64,000 nt of DNA from assembly GCA_028277645.1 (NCBI GenBank), contig JANQFV010000002.1, positions 47,099 through 111,098 on the forward strand. The letters run 5' to 3'. A program made the translations under genes and the position numbers. This document shows, in pieces, positions 44,467 to 53,041 of the stretch. Under the pieces are notes generated by a model. It searched no databases. It had not been told where the DNA came from and saw only the letters and a list, made by a program, of their open reading frames with translations. This stretch comes from Phycisphaerae bacterium (lineage in GTDB: Bacteria > Planctomycetota > Phycisphaerae > UBA1845 > Fen-1342). The number at the start of each line of letters is the position of its first letter. Position 1 is the first letter of the stretch.

Positions 44467-47154
44467 ATGAGCGTGCGCCATCTCGACTCCCTGTTTCGGC
44501 CCGGCTCGGTCGCCGTTGTCGGTGCATCCAACGCGCCCGGGAGCATCGGCGGCGTGCTCATGCGCAATCTGCTCCGCTCGGATTTCGACGGGCCGATCAT
44601 GCCCGTCAATCCGAAGTACGACTCGGTCGCCGGCGTGTGGACCTACTCCGATGTCGCCAGCCTGCCGATGGCCCCTGATCTGGCGGTGATCTGCACGCCG
44701 CCCAGAGTTGTGCCGGACGTGATCGACGAGCTGGGTAAGAAGGGCACGCGGGCTGCCGTAGTGATCACAGCGGGCCTGACCGACATCGAGTACCGGAAGG
44801 GGCAGTCAGTCAACGATGCTATGCTCGCCGCCGCGCGCGAGTACACACTGCGCATCCTGGGTCCGAACTGTGTCGGGATTCTCATTCCCGGGCTCGGTCT
44901 CAACGCGACATTTGCCCATACGGCGATCAAGCCCGGCACCCTCGCGTTCGTTTCCCAGTCGGGCGGCTTCTGCACAGCGACGCTCGACTGGGCCAAGGCC
45001 AAGGGCATTGGCTTCTCGCACTTTGTCTCGCTGGGCAACAGTGCCGATGTCGACTTCGGCGACGTGCTCGATTACCTGGGCAGCGTCTCCGAGACAACTG
45101 CAATCCTGCTGTACATGGAATCGATCGGCGCCGACGAAGCGCGCAAGTTCATGTCCGCCGCCCGAGCTGCTGCCCGCAACAAACCCGTGCTCGCGATCAA
45201 AGCCGGGCGTAACGCTGAGGGGGCGCGCGCTGCAGCTTCGCACACCGGCGCGCTGGCTGGCGCAGACAACGTCTACGACGCCGCTCTGCGCCGGGCGGGC
45301 ATTCTACGCGTCTACGATCTCGACGAGCTGTTCGACGCCGTCGAGACGCTCGCTCGCTCGCAACCGCTGAAGGGTGAACGGCTGGCGATCCTGACCAACG
45401 GCGGCGGCCCCGGCGTTATCGCGACCGACGCGCTCGTTGAGCACGGTGGCCAGCTCGCCGAGTTCTCCCCGGCCACCCTTGACAAGCTCAACACGCTGCT
45501 GCCCGGCACGTGGTCGCACGGAAATCCCGTCGACATGATCGGCGACGCTGACGCCACTACCTACGTCAAGTCGCTGCGCATTCTGTATGACGATCCCAAC
45601 GTTGATGCGATTCTGGTGATGAACGCGCCGAGCGCCATCGCGCCGCCGCAACAGACCGCCGCCGGTATCGTGGACGCATTGAAATCTTCCGAGAAGCCCA
45701 TCCTGACGAGCTGGCTGGGTGGAGCCGCAGCGGGTGAAGCGCGTCAGATCTTCGCCGACGCCGGCATTCCCACGTACGACGCGCCCGAGAACGCAGTGCG
45801 GGCGTTCATGCACATCGTGCGTTACCGACGGAATCAGAGCATTCTGACGCAGGTCCCGCCCTCCGCGCCGACCGACTTCACGCCGACCCCAGGCGCCGCG
45901 CGGGCCGTGATCGAGGTGGCGCTCGCCGAAGAACGTGATCTGCTCACCGAACCCGAGGCGAAGCAGGTCTTGGCCGCTTATGGTATCCCCGTCGTCGAGA
46001 CGCGCGTAGCTCCGTCACCGGACGAAGCCGTCGGCGTTGCAGAGGAGATCGGCTTTCCCGTGGCGCTGAAGATCCTCTCGCCGGACATCAGCCACAAGTC
46101 CGATGTCGGCGGTGTGGCGTTGGGCCTTGATTCGACCGACGATGTGCGCAACGTCGCCGAGGCCATGCTGGCCCGCATTGCCAAGCACAGACGCGAAGCG
46201 CAGCTTACGGGCTTCACCGTCCAGAAGATGGCTCAGCGCCCCCAAGCCCATGAGCTGATCATCGGCATGACAACCGACGCGATCTTCGGGCCGGTCATCC
46301 TCTTCGGCCGCGGCGGGACGGCGGTCGAGGTAATTGGCGACCGTGCCGTGGCACTGCCCCCGTTGAACATGAGCCTCGCCCGGCGTCTCATCGAGCGCAC
46401 GCAGGTCTACCGACTGCTCAAGGGTTATCGTGACCGACCGCCGGTGGATTTCGATGCGTTGTGTCTGACGCTCATCCAGATGTCGCAGTTGATTGTCGAC
46501 CGCCCGGAGATCATTGAGCTCGACATCAACCCGCTCTTCGCCGATCACCACGGTGTGCTTGCGCTCGATGCGCGTGTCCGCGTCTCGTCATCGGGCGTGG
46601 CAACCGGCAAGAAGCGGCTCGCGATTCGGCCGTATCCACGAGACCTGGAGGAGACGGTGATGCTGTCGTCCGGGCAGCAGGTTCTCATGCGGCCGATCCG
46701 TCCCGAAGATGAGCCGGCCCACGAGGAATTTGTTGCGCGCATTACGCCCGACGACATGCGCTTCCGCTTGCTCGGCGTGACCCGCGATATCCCGCGTTCG
46801 GAAATGGCACGACTGACACAGATCGATTACCACCGCGAGATGGCCTTCATTGCGACCGCGCCGAACGCAGACGGTGATGTCGAGACACTGGGTGTGGTGC
46901 GCACCGTCTCCGACGCCGACAACATCAAGGCCGACTTCGCTCTGATGGTGCGCTCGGATTTCAAGCGCAGGGGACTGGGTAGTGCTTTGCTCGAGAAGAT
47001 GATCCGCTATTGCCGCAGTCGAGGCACGCGCGAAATCGCCGGCGACCTGCTGCCCGACAATCAGGCGATGCTGAACTTGACCGCGCGGCATGGCTTTGAG
47101 GCCCGCGAGGTCCCCGAACGTGAGCGCATCGAGGTTCACTTGAAGCTCGAGTAA
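44467..47154 (+). CDS. ADP-forming acetyl/acyl-CoA ligase fused to a GNAT acetyltransferase (Pat-like)
   Basis: The 895-residue protein has a CoA-binding domain (about 1-130), a succinyl-CoA-synthetase-like domain with the phospho-histidine in ASHTGALAGADNVYD (His259), an ATP-grasp domain (about 475-705, LTEPEAKQVLAAYGIPVVET to ELDINPLFA) and a C-terminal GNAT domain (about 730-895, VRSDFKRRGLGSALLEKMI binds acetyl-CoA). This is the architecture of PatZ-type protein lysine acetyltransferases, which switch off acetyl-CoA synthetase. Here the catalytic His is present, so the ligase half may be active. A strict identity with PatZ is not claimed. The start has GGAGG close upstream (44455-44459). 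Confidence 0.9.
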   Translation: MSVRHLDSLFRPGSVAVVGASNAPGSIGGVLMRNLLRSDFDGPIMPVNPKYDSVAGVWTYSDVASLPMAPDLAVICTPPRVVPDVIDELGKKGTRAAVVITAGLTDIEYRKGQSVNDAMLAAAREYTLRILGPNCVGILIPGLGLNATFAHTAIKPGTLAFVSQSGGFCTATLDWAKAKGIGFSHFVSLGNSADVDFGDVLDYLGSVSETTAILLYMESIGADEARKFMSAARAAARNKPVLAIKAGRNAEGARAAASHTGALAGADNVYDAALRRAGILRVYDLDELFDAVETLARSQPLKGERLAILTNGGGPGVIATDALVEHGGQLAEFSPATLDKLNTLLPGTWSHGNPVDMIGDADATTYVKSLRILYDDPNVDAILVMNAPSAIAPPQQTAAGIVDALKSSEKPILTSWLGGAAAGEARQIFADAGIPTYDAPENAVRAFMHIVRYRRNQSILTQVPPSAPTDFTPTPGAARAVIEVALAEERDLLTEPEAKQVLAAYGIPVVETRVAPSPDEAVGVAEEIGFPVALKILSPDISHKSDVGGVALGLDSTDDVRNVAEAMLARIAKHRREAQLTGFTVQKMAQRPQAHELIIGMTTDAIFGPVILFGRGGTAVEVIGDRAVALPPLNMSLARRLIERTQVYRLLKGYRDRPPVDFDALCLTLIQMSQLIVDRPEIIELDINPLFADHHGVLALDARVRVSSSGVATGKKRLAIRPYPRDLEETVMLSSGQQVLMRPIRPEDEPAHEEFVARITPDDMRFRLLGVTRDIPRSEMARLTQIDYHREMAFIATAPNADGDVETLGVVRTVSDADNIKADFALMVRSDFKRRGLGSALLEKMIRYCRSRGTREIAGDLLPDNQAMLNLTARHGFEAREVPERERIEVHLKLE

Positions 47155-47198
47155 ACGTGCGCGCCCTCTTCTTTGCAGGTCGCCGTTAGTGCCCCCCG

Positions 47199-48899
47199 CT
47201 ACTCCAGGTATCCCAGATCGCTGAGCCGCTGCTGCAACTCGCGCTGTTCGGTGACTGAGTACACTTCGCGTTCCTGCTCTCGCGACTTCTCGAGCGGCGG
47301 CTCCTGCTCGACGACTGGTGCCATGGTGAAGGCGTCGCTCAGCACGCGTCCCTCCATGTCGACCGGTACGCGCAATCCAAGTGCCGCCAGCGCGGTCGGC
47401 GTGAGGTCCACAATGTTCGCATCCAAGCGCACGCCGCGACGTACGTTCGGCCCGCGCAATGCCAGGATGCCTTCCTGACGGTGTGTTCCTTCGAGTCGGG
47501 AAAGCCCGCACCAGCGTACGGCCTGTCGCCCGCGAATCTTGCGCACCACCGCCAGGCCGGGGTTCGGCACGAGCAACAGGTCCGGCAGGTTCGGCTTCGA
47601 CTCGCGGCTGCAACGATACAGCTCCTCGGTCTTGTGCACTTCGGGAAAAACGCTGATCCGTTCACCCTGCGGACTGCGCGCCCCCACCTCGCGGAAGCGG
47701 CGGATCAGCTCGTCCCGTAGTGGTTCGTATTCCTCCGGCGACACGATTCCGTGCGGGCCGCGGCCGCGGAGGTTGATGTATAAGTAACCGTAAATGCCGG
47801 CGTGCATGACGCAGGCTTTCGATCGCGACCAGTCGACTGCGAGCTCTCGCTCGATGCCGCGGCTGCCTTGCTCGAAGCGTGTAACTTTTCCCTTCGTGAG
47901 TCGGTGCAGCCACGTGCTGGCGCGCGTCGCGGCACGTTCCCAGCCGCTACGGAAGCTCAGCAGTCCCCACTGATTCAGCAGCAGGTTTGGCTGGGCCTTG
48001 CCGTCCAGGCTGCCGTGACCGTGGTCCGACATAATCAGCACGGTTGCGTTGTTCTGGTCGGCGAACGCGAAGAGCTGCGCCAGCACATCATCGAGGCGCG
48101 TGAAGCAGCGGGCCGCCAGCTCCGACTCGCGCGGGTAACGATGGCGATAGCGCGGATCGAGGTACTTCCACGCCTTGTGCTGAAGGTTGTCCACCAGCTT
48201 GAACACCGTCATCAGCACGTCCCACCCGTACTTGTCCCCGCAATAGCGCGTCAGCTCCCACCCCTGGTCGAAACTGTTGTTGATGTAATCCAGGTTCTCG
48301 GCGAGCAACTGGCGGCCTCCGAACGTGCCGCGCTGCCAGTTCGTGCGGTAGTTGTAGGTCGGAATCAGGCGGAAGATCTCGCCCTTCAGCTCTTTCGGAA
48401 ACGTAAATTCGGACTCGACGCTGGGTGTTTCGAAGCCCGAGATCATGAAACCATTCACCGGCCGCGGCGGAAACGTCATCGGCACGTTGATCGACCCTAC
48501 CCGCAGCCCCTTCTCGCCCAGGAGCTCCCAGATGGTTTTCTCCGCGATCTGATAGGTGCTGTTGAACGTCAGCTTGTGCTGGGTGGCATCGTATTTCTCG
48601 AAGTCCAGAATGCCGTGCTGGCCGGGCCCTTTGCCAGTCATGAACGTGGTCCACGCGGCAGGCGTGATGGGAGGCATCGTCGACTGCAACTCGCCGGCGA
48701 CACCCTCCTCGATGAACTTACGCAGATGCGGCATGCGGCCTTCGTCCATAAGCGGGCCGAGCACGTCGAACGTTGCCCCGTCCAGGCCGATGATCAGCAG
48801 GCGGTCGACCAACTGCTTGAGCGGCCGCGGAGCGCGCAGCGGCGCCGTCGGCTGCGGCGCTGCAGTAGTCTGTGGCGATGTCGGGGCGCTCGCATTCAT
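47199..48899 (-). CDS. Alkaline-phosphatase-superfamily phosphodiesterase-like protein
   Basis: The 566-residue protein has the type I phosphodiesterase/nucleotide pyrophosphatase layout: LIIGLDGATFDVLGPLM (first metal site), a Thr nucleophile in PPITPAAWTTFMTGKGPGQHGI, and VLIMSDHGHGSLDGK (second metal site). It ends in LSDLGYLE, the same kind of ending as the sulfatase-like protein at 4723-6261. The N-terminus is proline/threonine-rich without a clear signal, so it may be cytoplasmic. The substrate is unknown. It is convergent with the acyl-CoA ligase gene, 44 bp apart. Confidence 0.87.
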   Translation of the reverse strand: MNASAPTSPQTTAAPQPTAPLRAPRPLKQLVDRLLIIGLDGATFDVLGPLMDEGRMPHLRKFIEEGVAGELQSTMPPITPAAWTTFMTGKGPGQHGILDFEKYDATQHKLTFNSTYQIAEKTIWELLGEKGLRVGSINVPMTFPPRPVNGFMISGFETPSVESEFTFPKELKGEIFRLIPTYNYRTNWQRGTFGGRQLLAENLDYINNSFDQGWELTRYCGDKYGWDVLMTVFKLVDNLQHKAWKYLDPRYRHRYPRESELAARCFTRLDDVLAQLFAFADQNNATVLIMSDHGHGSLDGKAQPNLLLNQWGLLSFRSGWERAATRASTWLHRLTKGKVTRFEQGSRGIERELAVDWSRSKACVMHAGIYGYLYINLRGRGPHGIVSPEEYEPLRDELIRRFREVGARSPQGERISVFPEVHKTEELYRCSRESKPNLPDLLLVPNPGLAVVRKIRGRQAVRWCGLSRLEGTHRQEGILALRGPNVRRGVRLDANIVDLTPTALAALGLRVPVDMEGRVLSDAFTMAPVVEQEPPLEKSREQEREVYSVTEQRELQQRLSDLGYLE

Positions 48900-49156
48900 G
48901 GGGCACGCCTCCTTATCTCTATGCGCCCGTTCGAGTTACGCGGTCCGAAGCGCTTCACGTTGCGCGGATTGGCCCAGCGGATCGACGGCCGCCCAATCTC
49001 AGAGGATACACGGATCACCGACACGTGGGTAGAGGCGCGTGGTGGGTGAGAAGTGAGGCTGACAAAACACGCGGAGCGGCAGGGCGGCTCACCACCGCCC
49101 CACCGCTTCGTGAAAAGCTGTCATTCAACAGCGCAGCCGAGACTCGTCGTTTGGAA

Positions 49157-49858
49157 CTAGCGACGACGGACGATCAGACCGGCCGCCAGAACCAGCAGCA
49201 TGCTCGCCGGCTCAGGAATCGTCGCGATGACGGCGTTGCCGAACAGGCCAACGTCATCAGGCCACACGTTCGGGCCGATTACCTGGAACCCGTACTGGAC
49301 GTGACGTCCCGGCTCGTCAACTAGGTTTGCGCTGAAGCTGAACGGACCGGGCACGAGCGGGATCTTCGTCTCGACCGGCGATGACCAGTCACCCGGGAAG
49401 TCCTTGATGAAGAGGTAGGCTTCGTGCTCGGCCGTGAACGTATTCGCCAGCACTTCCCCTTCGAAGGTCATCAACTGACCGCCGGGCATCGCACCGCCAA
49501 TGAACTCACGGAACAGGTTGGCTTCCATCAGCTTATTGCCCGGAACGCCGGGGCCGCCGGGGAAGCTGTTGGGGTCGTTCGGGTCGCCGCCCTGATACCA
49601 GTAGGCGTGGGGGTCGCCCATGGGCGCCGCGCCGAGTGTGAGCTCGTTGTTTGGATCGTCAAAGGTGGCCGACAAATCGGGGATGCCCCACGGGCTGCCC
49701 CAAAGCGGCGTACCATCCAACTCGGCCACGTTCATCCAGCCCTTCCAGTCCTCGGTTGACGGTTCAACCTGGACGGTGACCTGGGCCAGGCCCGCTGATG
49801 CTCCTAACGCGCAGATCACCGCGCTTGCCAGGAACCACTTGCTGCTCTGAGATCTCAT
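49157..49858 (-). CDS. PEP-CTERM sorted extracellular protein
   Basis: The 233-residue exported protein has a signal peptide (MRSQSSKWFLASAVICALGASAGLA) and the PEP-CTERM tail IPEPASMLLVLAAGLIVRRR: a PEP motif, a membrane helix and a basic end, as recognised by exosortase. The middle part is acidic and Gly/Pro/Asp-rich with no known domain. No exosortase is in the window, so sorting must rely on a gene elsewhere. The ATG at 49858 has an AGAGGAG 8 nt upstream. Confidence 0.9.
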   Translation of the reverse strand: MRSQSSKWFLASAVICALGASAGLAQVTVQVEPSTEDWKGWMNVAELDGTPLWGSPWGIPDLSATFDDPNNELTLGAAPMGDPHAYWYQGGDPNDPNSFPGGPGVPGNKLMEANLFREFIGGAMPGGQLMTFEGEVLANTFTAEHEAYLFIKDFPGDWSSPVETKIPLVPGPFSFSANLVDEPGRHVQYGFQVIGPNVWPDDVGLFGNAVIATIPEPASMLLVLAAGLIVRRR

Positions 49859-50125
49859 TCGTTTGACTCCTCTTTCTCCGGCGCCGTAACGTGCTCGGCG
49901 CTACTCCAAAAATTCTCTCCTCCGCCCCTGATCTGCAACTGCACATGTGCGAGACGGGTGGTCTCGAACACGTTCAATCTAACGTTCGCACAATTGGGAT
50001 CAACGCAAAAACCAGAGATCATGGTCGGTTTTGCTATGAAAACATTTCCGGTGCCCACAAGGACTTACGGCGATCGGCGTGAGCCTGAGGAGATGAAACT
50101 GTTTCGGTCCAGATAACACCGGCAA

Positions 50126-50153
50126 AGCGCTGAATCCTGCCCCCTTCAGCGCT
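50126..50153 (-). terminator. Hairpin directly after the GNAT stop, possible weak terminator
   Basis: A perfect 9-bp inverted repeat (AGCGCTGAA at 50126-50134 against 50145-50153) closes a 10-nt loop, starting at the GNAT stop codon. On the minus strand it is followed by only TTT, so termination may be weak. Confidence 0.5.
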
Positions 50154-50593
50154 CAACAGCGCTCGATTTGTTGCACCATCACGCGCTGCTGTTTGATCTC
50201 GTCGAAGCCCAGGTCTGTGTAGAATGCGCGGGCGTCATCGCGCGTGACGTTGGTGCGAACACGCAGATGATCCAGCCCAAGATTCGCCGCCCACGCCTGT
50301 GCCCAGTCCACCAACACCCGACCGACGCCGCGCCGGCGATGAGCCCGATCGACAACTAGGCCGACGATCTCGGCCCACGTGCCGCTTTCGAGCGTCTTCG
50401 CCAGCCGCACCTCGACGAACCCGACGATGCGCTCGTCGTCAACGGCGAGCGTGATAGTCTGATCATCTTCCGCGACGTATCCGCGCAGACGGTCGCGCAC
50501 CGTGTCCACGGCACACGCATACCCTAGCTGGGCAGACAACCGCGCGATTCCATCGGCGTCGTCGGACGTCGGCGCGTGCAGCGTTACGGCCAT
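50153..50593 (-). CDS. GNAT-family N-acetyltransferase
   Basis: The 146-residue protein has the GNAT core: VGLVVDRAHRRRGVGRVLVDWAQAWA binds acetyl-CoA (R-x-x-G-x-G) and VRTNVTRDDARAFYTDLGFDE is the usual C-terminal helix-strand. The acceptor substrate is unknown. ATG at 50593 is chosen because a longer frame would run into the rimO coding region. It follows rimO on the same strand by 47 bp and may be co-transcribed; RimO's target S12 gives no hint of a link. Confidence 0.85.
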   Translation of the reverse strand: MAVTLHAPTSDDADGIARLSAQLGYACAVDTVRDRLRGYVAEDDQTITLAVDDERIVGFVEVRLAKTLESGTWAEIVGLVVDRAHRRRGVGRVLVDWAQAWAANLGLDHLRVRTNVTRDDARAFYTDLGFDEIKQQRVMVQQIERC

Positions 50594-50640
50594 TTCATTC
50601 GCATCCCGCGCGACATTACCGGTGTCATGTGGCACCAGTG

Positions 50641-52062
50641 CTAAGCCAGCGGCAGCCTCGTACGTGTCGGTATGACCACCAGATCGTAATCGCTCGTATC
50701 TGTGCACCGCACGGGAACAAAGTTACCCGGTTGGGCCGCTTCGTCCGGCAGCAAACACGATGAATCAACTTCCGGCGCCTGGCCGGCGTGCCTGGCGATG
50801 ACACTCTCTTCGTCTGCTGCGTCGACCAACACATCGAACGTCGTGCCGATCCGTCGCCGAGCGGCGGCGAGCACCGTCTCCTGTTGCGTGAGCATCAGTT
50901 GCTCGTACCGCGCCGCCTTCACCGCCTCATCGTGTTGGTCGGTGATCCGCGCCGACGGCGTTTCTGCTTCGTACGAAAACGTGAACGCGCCGACGGCGTC
51001 GAAGCCGAAATCGCGGATGAACGTCGTTAGCTCTTCGAACTCAGCTTCCGTTTCGCCGGGGAAACCGACGATGAACGTCGTGCGGATCGTGACGCCCGGG
51101 ATACGCTCGCGCAGTTTGTTGAGCAGGGTCTCCGTCTGCTGGCGTGTGACGCGCCGTCCCATCGCTTTCAGCACGCGGTCGTTGATGTGCTGCAATGGGA
51201 TGTCGATGTACTTCACAACGCGGTCGCATGTCGCGATCGCGTCGATCATCTCGTCGGTGAAGATCGACGGATAAACGTACATCAGCCGAATCCACCGCGC
51301 CCCGTCCCAGCCGGCGTCCAGCTCACGCAGCAGTCCGGCCAGACCCGGCGCATAGTCGATGTCGCGTCCGTAGCTCGTCGTGTCCTGACCGATCAGGATC
51401 AGTTCCTGCGCCCCATCCGCGATCAACTCGCGGCCTTCGACCAGCAGAGCGTCCGGCGTCTTGCAGTGCATCGGCCCGCGAATCGACGGAATCGTGCAGA
51501 ACGTACACTTCTGATTGCAGCCCTCGCTGATCCGCACATACGCATAGTGCCGCGGCGTAAGCCGCAACCGCCCCTGATCCGACCAGGGCTGCGGATGATA
51601 CTCGCCAAGGAATAGATCGGTTGGTGGTGTCTGCTTCGTTGCGGGCGATCGCCTCTTCCCACCTTCCCACGTTCCCACCTTCCCACGCGTCCCCCAAACC
51701 GCCGCCGCCACATCGCCACGATTGTGTACGCCCACCAGCGCATCAATCGCCGGCACGAGCCGACGCATTTCTTCGCCGTCGCGCTGCACGAGACAACCGG
51801 CGACGACGATGCGGGCCAACTCCCCGCGCTGCTTGCGCTCGGCGAGTTCGGTGATGACATCGAGCGCCTCGTCGCGCGCCGCGCCCAGGAACCCGCACGT
51901 GTTCACGACGATCGTATCCGCCGCCGACTCATCCCCGGTAATCACCGCCCCCGACTCGGCAATCTGGCCGAGCATCCTCTCAGAATCGACAAGGTTTTTC
52001 GCGCATCCCAGCGACACAAAGCCGACGATGGGGGGCGTCACGCTTTCTTGGGGTTCGCTCAA
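50641..52062 (-). CDS. rimO: Ribosomal protein S12 methylthiotransferase
   Basis: The 473-residue radical-SAM enzyme adds a methylthio group to an Asp of ribosomal protein S12. The N-terminal MTTase domain has GFVSLGCAKNLVDSERML, the RimO-type opening, the radical-SAM cluster is EGCNQKCTFCTIPSIRGP, and a C-terminal TRAM domain follows. The TTG at 52062 gives the family's typical short lead; GTG at 52041 is possible. Between the MTTase and radical-SAM domains is an added segment (around residues 125-160) encoded by a tandem 8-bp repeat. Confidence 0.9.
   Translation of the reverse strand: MSEPQESVTPPIVGFVSLGCAKNLVDSERMLGQIAESGAVITGDESAADTIVVNTCGFLGAARDEALDVITELAERKQRGELARIVVAGCLVQRDGEEMRRLVPAIDALVGVHNRGDVAAAVWGTRGKVGTWEGGKRRSPATKQTPPTDLFLGEYHPQPWSDQGRLRLTPRHYAYVRISEGCNQKCTFCTIPSIRGPMHCKTPDALLVEGRELIADGAQELILIGQDTTSYGRDIDYAPGLAGLLRELDAGWDGARWIRLMYVYPSIFTDEMIDAIATCDRVVKYIDIPLQHINDRVLKAMGRRVTRQQTETLLNKLRERIPGVTIRTTFIVGFPGETEAEFEELTTFIRDFGFDAVGAFTFSYEAETPSARITDQHDEAVKAARYEQLMLTQQETVLAAARRRIGTTFDVLVDAADEESVIARHAGQAPEVDSSCLLPDEAAQPGNFVPVRCTDTSDYDLVVIPTRTRLPLA
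51655..51686. repeat. Four tandem 8-bp units inside rimO
   Basis: CTTCCCAC is repeated four times end to end at 51655-51662, 51663-51670, 51671-51678 (first base G) and 51679-51686. On the rimO coding strand this gives GGG tracts separated by 5-nt loops, a canonical G-quadruplex pattern, with GGGGG just upstream. Because the unit is 8 bp, gain or loss of one unit would shift the rimO frame. Confidence 0.85.
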
Positions 52063-52177
52063 AACTGCACTCGCTGCTGTTCGAGATTGAGTCCTGTTGT
52101 ACGTGGCTGTTCCTGAGCCTAGTTGGCGCGTACACTGCCGGCAACCGGCGCGGAACTCAGCGATCTTCCCACGCCGC

Positions 52178-52206
52178 TTGCAAATACGGATTTTGTTAGG
52201 TATACT
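52178..52206 (+). promoter_or_regulatory. Sigma-70-like promoter of the Gp37/Gp68-TcmP cassette
   Basis: TTGCAA (52178-52183) and TATACT (52201-52206) are separated by exactly 17 nt. The ATG of the first gene is 26 nt beyond the -10. It is the closest match to the sigma-70 consensus I saw in the window. Confidence 0.75.
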
Positions 52207-52231
52207 GTACTGCGAGCCGGGAGTTGGGGCG

Positions 52232-53041
52232 ATGGCGCAGGAGTCGTGCATTGAGTGGACCCACTCGACGTGGAATCCGGTCGTGGGTTGCACGAAGGTG
52301 AGTCCGGGCTGCAAGAATTGCTATGCCGAGCGCATGGCCCATCGACTCTGCGCAATCGCGCGCGCGGCGTCGACGAACGGTCGCGCGCCGGGGCGCGCCG
52401 CGAACTACCTGCGCGTCGTAAACCGCCACGGCCGTTGGAACAACCGCGTCTTCCTCGACGAAGGCGCGGTTAATGCCCCGATTCACTGGCGAGCCGGCCG
52501 GTTGATTTTCGTGAACTCGATGAGCGACCTTTTTCACGAGGACGTTCCGCTCGAGTTCATCCGGCAGGTGTTCGACGTGATGAACCGTTGCCCGCAGCAC
52601 ACGTTTCAAGTGCTGACCAAGCGCCCGGAGGTCGCGGCTGAATACTCCGCCGCACTGGAGTGGGCACCCAACATCTGGATGGGAACCAGCATTGAAAGCG
52701 CGGAGTATGCCGAGCGCGTCGCGAATCTGCGGCGTACGGGAGCGGCGGTGAAATTTCTCTCGGTCGAACCGTTACTGGGCCCGATCCCGCGCTTGCCGCT
52801 CGAAGACGTCGACTGGGTCATCGTCGGCGGCGAGTCCGGCCCGAGCGCGCGCGAGATGAAGCCGGACTGGGTGCGCCAGATCCGCGACCGCTGCCTCGCC
52901 CGCCGCGTGCCCTTCTTCTTCAAGCAATGGGGCGGCATAAACAAGAAGCTGACCGGCCGCGAGCTGGACGGCCGGACGTGGGATGAGATGCCAATTGCCG
53001 CGCAGTTGGGGGCGACCGATGCTCGAATTGCCAACGCCTGA
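52232..53041 (+). CDS. Phage Gp37/Gp68-family (DUF5131) three-cysteine protein
   Basis: The 269-residue protein has the family opening IEWTHSTWNPVVGC and the three-cysteine motif Cys20-x6-Cys27-x2-Cys30 (GCTKVSPGCKNCYAERM), then NSMSDLFHE, FQVLTKRPE, GTSIES, FLSVEPLLGP and VIVGGESGPSAREM, all hallmarks of DUF5131. The cysteine trio resembles an iron-sulfur or radical-SAM site, and the later motifs resemble a TIM-barrel enzyme; the reaction is unknown to me. It is read from its own promoter and overlaps the TcmP gene by 23 nt. ATG at 52232 is preferred over the longer open frame because it follows the promoter. Confidence 0.88.
   Translation: MAQESCIEWTHSTWNPVVGCTKVSPGCKNCYAERMAHRLCAIARAASTNGRAPGRAANYLRVVNRHGRWNNRVFLDEGAVNAPIHWRAGRLIFVNSMSDLFHEDVPLEFIRQVFDVMNRCPQHTFQVLTKRPEVAAEYSAALEWAPNIWMGTSIESAEYAERVANLRRTGAAVKFLSVEPLLGPIPRLPLEDVDWVIVGGESGPSAREMKPDWVRQIRDRCLARRVPFFFKQWGGINKKLTGRELDGRTWDEMPIAAQLGATDARIANA

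Noticed and set aside
49855..50058. 67-codon open frame upstream of the PEP-CTERM gene
   Set aside because: No ribosome binding site and no recognisable features; it lies in the leader of the PEP-CTERM gene and overlaps that gene's start codon.
50594..50707. N-terminal extension of the GNAT gene
   Set aside because: It overlaps the end of rimO, and the GNAT fold begins right after the ATG at 50593.
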